DNA of 64,000 nucleotides from Nectonema munidae (taxonomy: Eukaryota > Nematomorpha > Nectonematoida > Nectonematidae). The DNA lies in the NCBI GenBank assembly GCA_030549495.1, contig JAUIRK010000475.1, positions 186,001-250,000 of the forward strand. The letters run 5' to 3'. Position 1 is the first letter of the stretch; each line of letters begins with the position of its first letter. Of the stretch, positions 58,312-64,000 are shown piece after piece. Below the pieces are notes generated by a model. That model was not told the origin of the DNA. It did no database searches and saw only the letters and a list, made by a program, of their open reading frames with translations. Made by a program: the position numbers and the translations under genes.

Positions 58312-60071
58312 GGTCGTTTTTCGTTGAAACTGATTTCGGCAATTGGAGTGCAAAGTGGTAAATTCTTGCATCTACAATATACACTCTGGAAGTAAAACTA
58401 CATTTTGCTAATATTCATCCTAACGTCAATGTGTTGATGATTGTCATATTATATCCAAGCATTTTCACCTTCAAATTAAAAAATTATATTTCAATTTAAA
58501 AACTAAATTTGAAATTAAAAAAAAAATTAATTAATAACAAAATTTCAATAGAACTAAAATTTGAACATTTCGATAGCGTAGATAATCAGATTTCGATCGA
58601 ATTTTTGATTTATTAAATAGTTTTGCAAGTTTATAATAATTTTTCCAAGGAATAGACAAAGTAGGAAAACTTTTAGGCTTTCTTATTAAAATGATTGTTT
58701 TTGATTTGATATACAAATATGCAGAAGCAGAAAAAAGGGTACATAAATATAAATTCTAGGCTTGTTATGTTCTAACTTTTCAGCATGTTTTTTACTTTTT
58801 TAATTTTTGCAACTAACCTTAAAGTAATCAAGTTTTTAAGTTTTAATTTATGTAAATTTTACTTAGACGATTTTAGGATATATTGATTGAACAAATTTTA
58901 ACTCATGTAAATTTATTATCAGAAAACTATAGCGCAATTTTAATATTTTATCACCTAAAACACTAATAAAGCTATTTTTACTTAAATTTCATATAAATCG
59001 AAGTAAAAAACCATTCAATGTTTTACAATTATTAACATGTATGTCCTAGTTAAACAGAATCAAAAAAAGACTTCTAAAAAAAGTGCTTGGTTATCACAGT
59101 ATCAAATCAAAATTTTGAATGTGTATTGGTATCGGTTCTCCTGAATAAACTATATAAGCGGTTGTTTGTTGTTTGAAACATTTTTGTGCTTTTGTATCTT
59201 CTAACTCGTTTTTTGTCATCTTTTTGATTGTTTTGTTCACTGTGCATGCGGGAAAGTATTTCAACTGAAATATGCTGGAAAATATACTGAAATCATGCTG
59301 GGATACTATTTCAAAGAAAAAACTTTTGAATTTGGTGTTAGAGAAGAGGGTTTATGCATTAAGGCGCTTTTGTTCATGAAGTATTCTTCAGCTGAATCAA
59401 TTGTATATCGCAACAATGAAAACGATGGAGTTTTTAAGCATATATAGGAAATGATATAAAATAGAAGAAGACATCAACTTAACTGATTAAAATAATATGC
59501 CTAAAAAAGAAATCTTTTAAAATTTTAAAACCTAAACACCAATAATGATTCGCCTTATATTTGTCGTTTTGAATATGAACACTTCCCTCACTGACATTTC
59601 AATGTCTGACAGCTTTGTGTAGAGAAGAAAATAAATTTAATATCCAAAAACTTGTAAAATGATCTATTGATCTGAATTGTAAATAACTTATAGTACGCCC
59701 AGTAACTCTAGCTTTGTGTGTCTTACTCTTATAAATAACACAAATTCCCATATGTGAAAAAACAGTCATGTATAAATGAATATTTTTCTATTTTAAGCTA
59801 AACACGTAAAGACCATATATTATCGAAACACTTTTCTAAACGTGTTTATTCTAAACGTTTAAATAAAATGAGGTTTAAAACCTAAACATAAACGTATTTG
59901 TTCTATGAGATGTATCCAAGGGATATGCATGTATATGTATATTATTGATTTTTTATGTTGTCTCCTGTGCTTAAATATTTTTATAATAATCTTATATGTT
60001 TATTTTTAGTTTCTATAGAAATTTTTTGCTTGAATTAAGCCTTTGGAGCAGGACTTGTCCAACTTGTGCTG
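58312..60071. other. AT-rich sequence; possible promoter
   Basis: No coding frame of note. A TATA-like 'ctatataagcgg' stands at about 59150, and an acceptor-like 'tatttttag' precedes the short secreted-peptide gene at about 60010; together they could be the promoter and 5' exon of that gene, but no donor could be chosen. The word 'cctaaacac' recurs at 59530. Confidence 0.3.
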
Positions 60072-60293
60072 ATGAATCCGTGCATGCTATTCCTGTTTTT
60101 CTTCTTTGTTCTGGCCTTCAGAAGGAGTGTTGATGTTGGTTGCGTCAACAACCTTGAATTTGGCAACATGCATCATACTTTCTCGGAATCCAGAGCGCAA
60201 AAAGCGGATTATTTGCCACTCCTCTTTAAAAGAAGGTACTTCTACATGAAGGACTTGAAGAAGTTTTTAAGTGATTCCGACAAACACGCTTAA
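60072..60293 (+). CDS. Small predicted secreted peptide precursor, 73 residues
   Basis: From the ATG at 60072 the protein starts MNPCMLFLFFFFVLAF, a strong signal peptide, probably cleaved before or around VDVGCVNN. A short spacer follows, then LPLLFKRRYFYMKDLKKFLS, where KRR is a classic prohormone-convertase site, leaving a C-terminal peptide YFYMKDLKKFLSDSDKHA. There is no Gly for amidation at the end. The codons are less AT-biased than the flanks. AATAAA lies about 150 bases downstream. It may be a neuropeptide or other secreted factor; no family is recognised. An upstream exon may exist. Confidence 0.5.
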   Translation: MNPCMLFLFFFFVLAFRRSVDVGCVNNLEFGNMHHTFSESRAQKADYLPLLFKRRYFYMKDLKKFLSDSDKHA

Positions 60294-60443
60294 CTACTTT
60301 TTGGATTGACTTCCATTTGGATTTTTGGTGAAATTGGATGTTTGTGTCAAATTATCATATTTTCCTTCATTTTCATCTGATTTAACTTGTCTGTGTGTTT
60401 TGCTCTGTTTTCAAAAATATTTATCGTTGAATGTAATGTTTAA

Positions 60444-60449
60444 AATAAA
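60444..60449 (+). terminator. Poly(A) signal AATAAA
   Basis: AATAAA about 150 bases after the stop of the small secreted peptide, followed by a short A run. Confidence 0.4.
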
Positions 60450-60903
60450 AAAAAGTTAACTTCATTTTTTTAATTGAATAATTTAAGTTATAGCAGGCAT
60501 TCTATAAACCATAAAAGAAAATGCAGTTGAAATCAAAGTTGGAAAGATATGAAAGATGAAGGAGATATGTCAAAAGGACAATCTCTATGCCTCAAGATGA
60601 CAAACTCGGAATAACAGATATAATTTTAAGATATCATTGAAAAATATAAATACTTATTAATATTTTTTATTATTAAAAAAATCAAAAAAATAAAATATAT
60701 ATGTTATGTTTATAATATAATTTACATATATCTACAAATATATGAGAAAAAAGAAAAAGAAGACTATAGAAACTAAGGGCAATTTTTTTGAGGAAGTTTT
60801 GATTTTTTTTTCAAATTACTATAGTAGCAATTTTATTGAGGAATTGATAACGATAATGTTATTAGAAATTTCTCCTTTCCCTACATTTTGTAAAATATAT
60901 ATC
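60450..60903. other. AT-rich sequence, no gene seen
   Basis: Nothing recognised in this stretch. Confidence 0.5.
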
Positions 60904-61055
60904 TGATGTTAAAGGTAAAGGTCCGTGCGGTGTTTTCATTTAGAAGGCAAAATTGGGACACGTATATTGAAATATGAGGAAAGTAAGCTTGCGGGATCGA
61001 ACCCAAGATCTTGAGTTATGGAAACATGTAAAGAGTCTAACCTAACTTAGATTTT
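60904..61055 (-). repeat. tRNA-derived SINE, copy 2
   Basis: On the minus strand it reads 'aggttagactctttacatg', then 'aactcaagatcttgggttcg' (B-box-like 'gggttcgatccc'), a body, and the tail 'cacggacctttacctttaac'. Copy 1 (5765-5916) shares the same head and the tail 'cacggtactttcacctttaa'. The body between is diverged. Confidence 0.7.
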
Positions 61056-62654
61056 GTAACTTTCTGTTGAACTTTATATATAAAATATTTAAGATTTTTT
61101 TTTTAATTTTTGTTTCTAATGTCTTTTCCATCACATATTTTCTTTACTTTTTATCAAATTATTCAATAATAAACCTGAATAATGAAAATGATTAAGTTTT
61201 ATGTTTTTTTATTAATATATATACATAGTTCCTTATATGTTATAATCATTAAAACATTATGTAATCATTGTATCACCTATATTTTTTTTAAATAAACTTC
61301 TTCTTCTTCTATAGTTTCCATGATTTTTCTTTTTTTAGATACGTTTAACTATAATTTAACAAAAAATTGACAATTACTTTTTACGCAAATTCCTCTTTTT
61401 ACTCTTGTTTTAAGAATGTACGCGGTAAAACATAAAGTTAGGAAATTTTATAACTACAAAAGCACGGGTCCGGTTAAAAAGTGCCGCAACAAAAAAAATG
61501 AGGTAATAATAGAACAAAAAGTGTTGAAAAAAAAACAAATAATTTTAAATTATTTATTCTAATTTAATAAAATACTTTTAAATTAAAGAAAATCTAACTA
61601 AAAAATTTGAAATGCTAAAATAATTTTTGGTATAATAAATATTTAAATTATTAATTCTATTGTTTTTTATATTTGAAGTTTAGTAAATCCAATCTGTTTA
61701 AAATTCTGAATATGATAATAAATGTAACAATAAGTTATTCTTGTTTTCATTCATAAATGTGTGTACTGCGGAGTTGAGAATAAAGAAATCGACTATAGTG
61801 GGGAGCTAATTTGAAAAATTAATTTTATTCGTTTTTTAAAGTTCAGAAGTTGTCTGTCATCATCGTCTTCGTCAACATTTCTTGAGAAAACCCAATTTTT
61901 AAAGCGAGATCATCGTCATCTTCTTCTTTTAAGGCTTCATTCCATAGGGGAGGGGGCTAGGCAGCCCCTTTGGATCCGTTAATGGTGTATGCGGGACAAT
62001 TTGTTGAAAATCAGGACTGTCCCACCAAAAGCGGAACGTCTGGTCACTTTACATATGAGGTGCTGATATTCTTGATAAGTAAGTTTCTTTATACAGAAGA
62101 AAAAATATAAGAAACAATCGTGGTTTCCTATTTTCACACAAAGGCTCGATATCATTTAGTAAATTGCTAAAAACTCAACAATTTTATGATTGTAAAAGAC
62201 TAAATAACTTTATTGTAAACGAAAAAAATTTCTTTATCTCTCAATTCAAATGTTTCCTCCACCAATTGTAAAAAAAATTATGCACAGAAATCAAGGCGTT
62301 TGAGTCAATGAAGAATTTAAATATGATAAAGGAAATCATTTTGTTACGTTAATGCAATTAAACGACACTGCTAGAATTGTCAAAAAGACAAAAAATTTGC
62401 AGCAGATGAGAGGTTCTTTAACCAGGAAATTTTTTATTTTTTTTTAATTGAAAACTTAAATACAAAAAAACGAATATTAAGCAATTTTCAATAAATTTAA
62501 CATTTAATATATTACTGCTGTCGATTATCATCTCAAAAATAGGAGACTTTTTTCAAGCACAACCAATTATTAATTTTTGATCTTTATAAGGTCTGAATTA
62601 AACATAATAAAAAGTATTTTCATTGAAAAAAAGATGCGAATAATTACGGTCTTT
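61056..62654. other. No gene; one transposon-terminus-like patch
   Basis: At about 62000-62050 the words 'gactgtcccaccaaaagcgg' and 'aacgtctggtcac' match a terminus motif known from DNA transposons in many animals (GACCAGACGTCCCG on the other strand). A GC-richer patch with 'aggggagggggctaggcagc' precedes it. Elsewhere only AT-rich sequence and a CTT microsatellite at about 61300-61311. Confidence 0.35.
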
Positions 62655-62960
62655 GTTAGGTTAACAACCATTTTAATCAACGCCTTTCAGTACAAGGAAG
62701 AAGGAATAGGCATCAGGTACAGGACTAATGGGAAGATGCATAAACAAAGACGACTGCTTGCTTTAACAAAGCTTAAACGGACAGTTATTTGAAATTTTTG
62801 CGGATAACATACCCTGAACGCCATGAGTAAGCAGAAAATGCAGTCATGAACTTATAAGTTATCTTGGGCCTGTGTCAACTAACGCCTCACAATGAACACT
62901 AAGAAGACAGAAGTCATGTTTTAACCGCGCCCTAGCAAGACTTGCAAGTTCTATTTTAAT
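62655..62960 (+). mobile_element. LINE reverse transcriptase fragment
   Basis: The plus strand reads LINAFQYKEEGIGIRYRTNG, KMHKQRRLLALTKL, then after frame changes NFCG..TLNA and finally MNTKKTEVMF followed by PRPSKTCKF. It matches the region around the catalytic FADD box in LINE proteins that read DAF....GI.IRYRTDGKLFNLRRL.A.TKV, NFLFADD.ALNA, LTINTKKTEVM.QPAP. The FADD itself is lost. Only about 300 bp remain, with no ends. Confidence 0.75.
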
Positions 62961-64000
62961 AAAAACTCTGGTAAAAGTGAGAAAAATTGATAAAGTGCAA
63001 ATCATAAAATGTAAAATTTTTTATCATTACAAAAAATTAATTCATTTCAATTCAAAAGTTTATTCGTAAGTTAATGATGCTGGTTATGCCATTGAAGTAT
63101 TTGCATGGAAAACATTAAAAAATTTTGCGATAGAAAAATATTTCTTTAAGCTAATTCCAAAATTCAAGTGCGCTGACCTAAAATAAAAATACATCTTTAA
63201 ATTTATGAAGTTACTTCTACTGTTGAATAGTAATATTTCCTTAGCAGTGTTAGGAAAGTAATCATATGATCAAGATACAAAATCACAGACCTGAAAAATA
63301 TAATACAGTCAAACTTGCTGGACCCTCGATTACCCACATAAAAATATTTGCGCGGTTATCGGGGTGTGGATAGAAGAATTTTGAGTTTTGGGTAATATTT
63401 GACAACATTTCTCAAAAATCAAAATGAAGTATTAAAAAAATAAATCAGAAAACTTTCTAAGCATCCTTTACTATTAATAGTCCTTAGTTATATGATATGC
63501 CGAATTTAACTGAAATATGCGCATGCACCTCAAAAATTATTTTGAAGAAACGTAATAAAATTACTGTTTTGTTAGCCCAGTGATTAGTTGATTCAATTTT
63601 TGTGTGTTCAATAGTTTACTCAAAAATTTATTTCGAAATCTATGCGGGAAAAAAATTATTTGCAGGACCCACAAAGTTTATTTAGCGGATATGGACGGTT
63701 CCGGGTCGACGTTTTGCTCTCATACTTGTTGGAACAGCACGCATATATTAGGCCAAAATGTATTTCATACAACTTATTTGTTGTATATAATATGACAACA
63801 AAATCTGAAAAATGGTTGAAATGGCATTAAAGAGAAAAAACTCACATTTCAAAAAAGGACAACGAAATCAAGCATCTTGATATAAAATAGCAGCCGTTCT
63901 TGTTGTTGGCAAGACGCAAATCCAAAATTTAAATAAGCGAAAATTTTTTTTGCATCTTAAAAAAATATATTCTCCTTCAATATAAAACTTTAAATTTTTC
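62961..64000. other. No gene; possible pogo/Tigger-like terminus
   Basis: At 63306 'acagtcaaacttgctggacc' followed by 'ctcgattaccc' and 'cgcggttatcggg' resembles the termini of pogo/Tigger-type elements (CAGTCAAACCTCGATTATCC). A related 'aggacccacaaagtttattt' patch follows at 63664. Overlapping short frames at 63604-63830 have no recognisable product. Confidence 0.35.

Overview
This window is strongly AT-rich eukaryotic DNA with little host coding sequence and many decayed transposable elements. The content (BED-finger and SCAND3-type hAT transposons, piggyBac, an RTE-type LINE, other non-LTR fragments, tRNA-derived SINEs, short split exons) points to an invertebrate. A caligid copepod such as the salmon louse is my best guess, by inference from the mix of element families and not from a diagnostic marker.

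Host genes. The one gene I recognise firmly is PSMD9 (proteasome assembly chaperone p27/Nas2) on the minus strand. Four phase-compatible coding exons run from 19378 down to 13655 and encode about 163 residues: the N-terminal helical domain and most of the PDZ domain. The last exon is not visible. Introns 2 and 3 carry hAT-type insertions, and intron 3 also holds a homopolymer block that looks like an assembly artefact. Two weaker single-exon candidates both look secreted: a 185-residue helical protein (38153-38710, minus) and a 73-residue peptide precursor with a dibasic site (60072-60293, plus). Both have an AATAAA signal downstream.

Mobile elements, left to right. A SINE lies at 5765-5916. 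A hAT element at 6336-8179 has a perfect 8-bp target-site duplication. A hAT C-terminal fragment lies at about 10481-11080. Two older relatives of the 6.3-kb hAT sit inside PSMD9 intron 3. A hAT-layout transposon of a family I cannot name, with CGCGCGCA-type ends, spans 22713-24793. Non-LTR remnants lie near 20 kb, 28.7 kb, 32.2 kb, 40.9 kb and 62.8 kb. A SCAND3/ZBED5-like hAT spans about 35018-37013. A nearly full-length 3.3-kb RTE-type LINE on the minus strand (46136-49480) is bounded by an 11-bp duplication. A broken Ty3/Gypsy fossil lies at about 49790-50470. A small TTAA-bounded MITE is at 52235-52372. A piggyBac remnant keeps its C-terminal Cys-rich domain (54713-56264) between candidate inverted repeats, and a second SINE copy lies at 60904-61055.

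Several dispersed repeats occur as pairs in the window, including a roughly 290-bp unit that contains a 20-bp minisatellite. The long stretches between these features show only AT-rich sequence without convincing coding or RNA signals. I found no operon-like, CRISPR-like or other clearly new functional system. The most original observations are the split PSMD9 gene, the unassigned transposon family and the paired repeat families.
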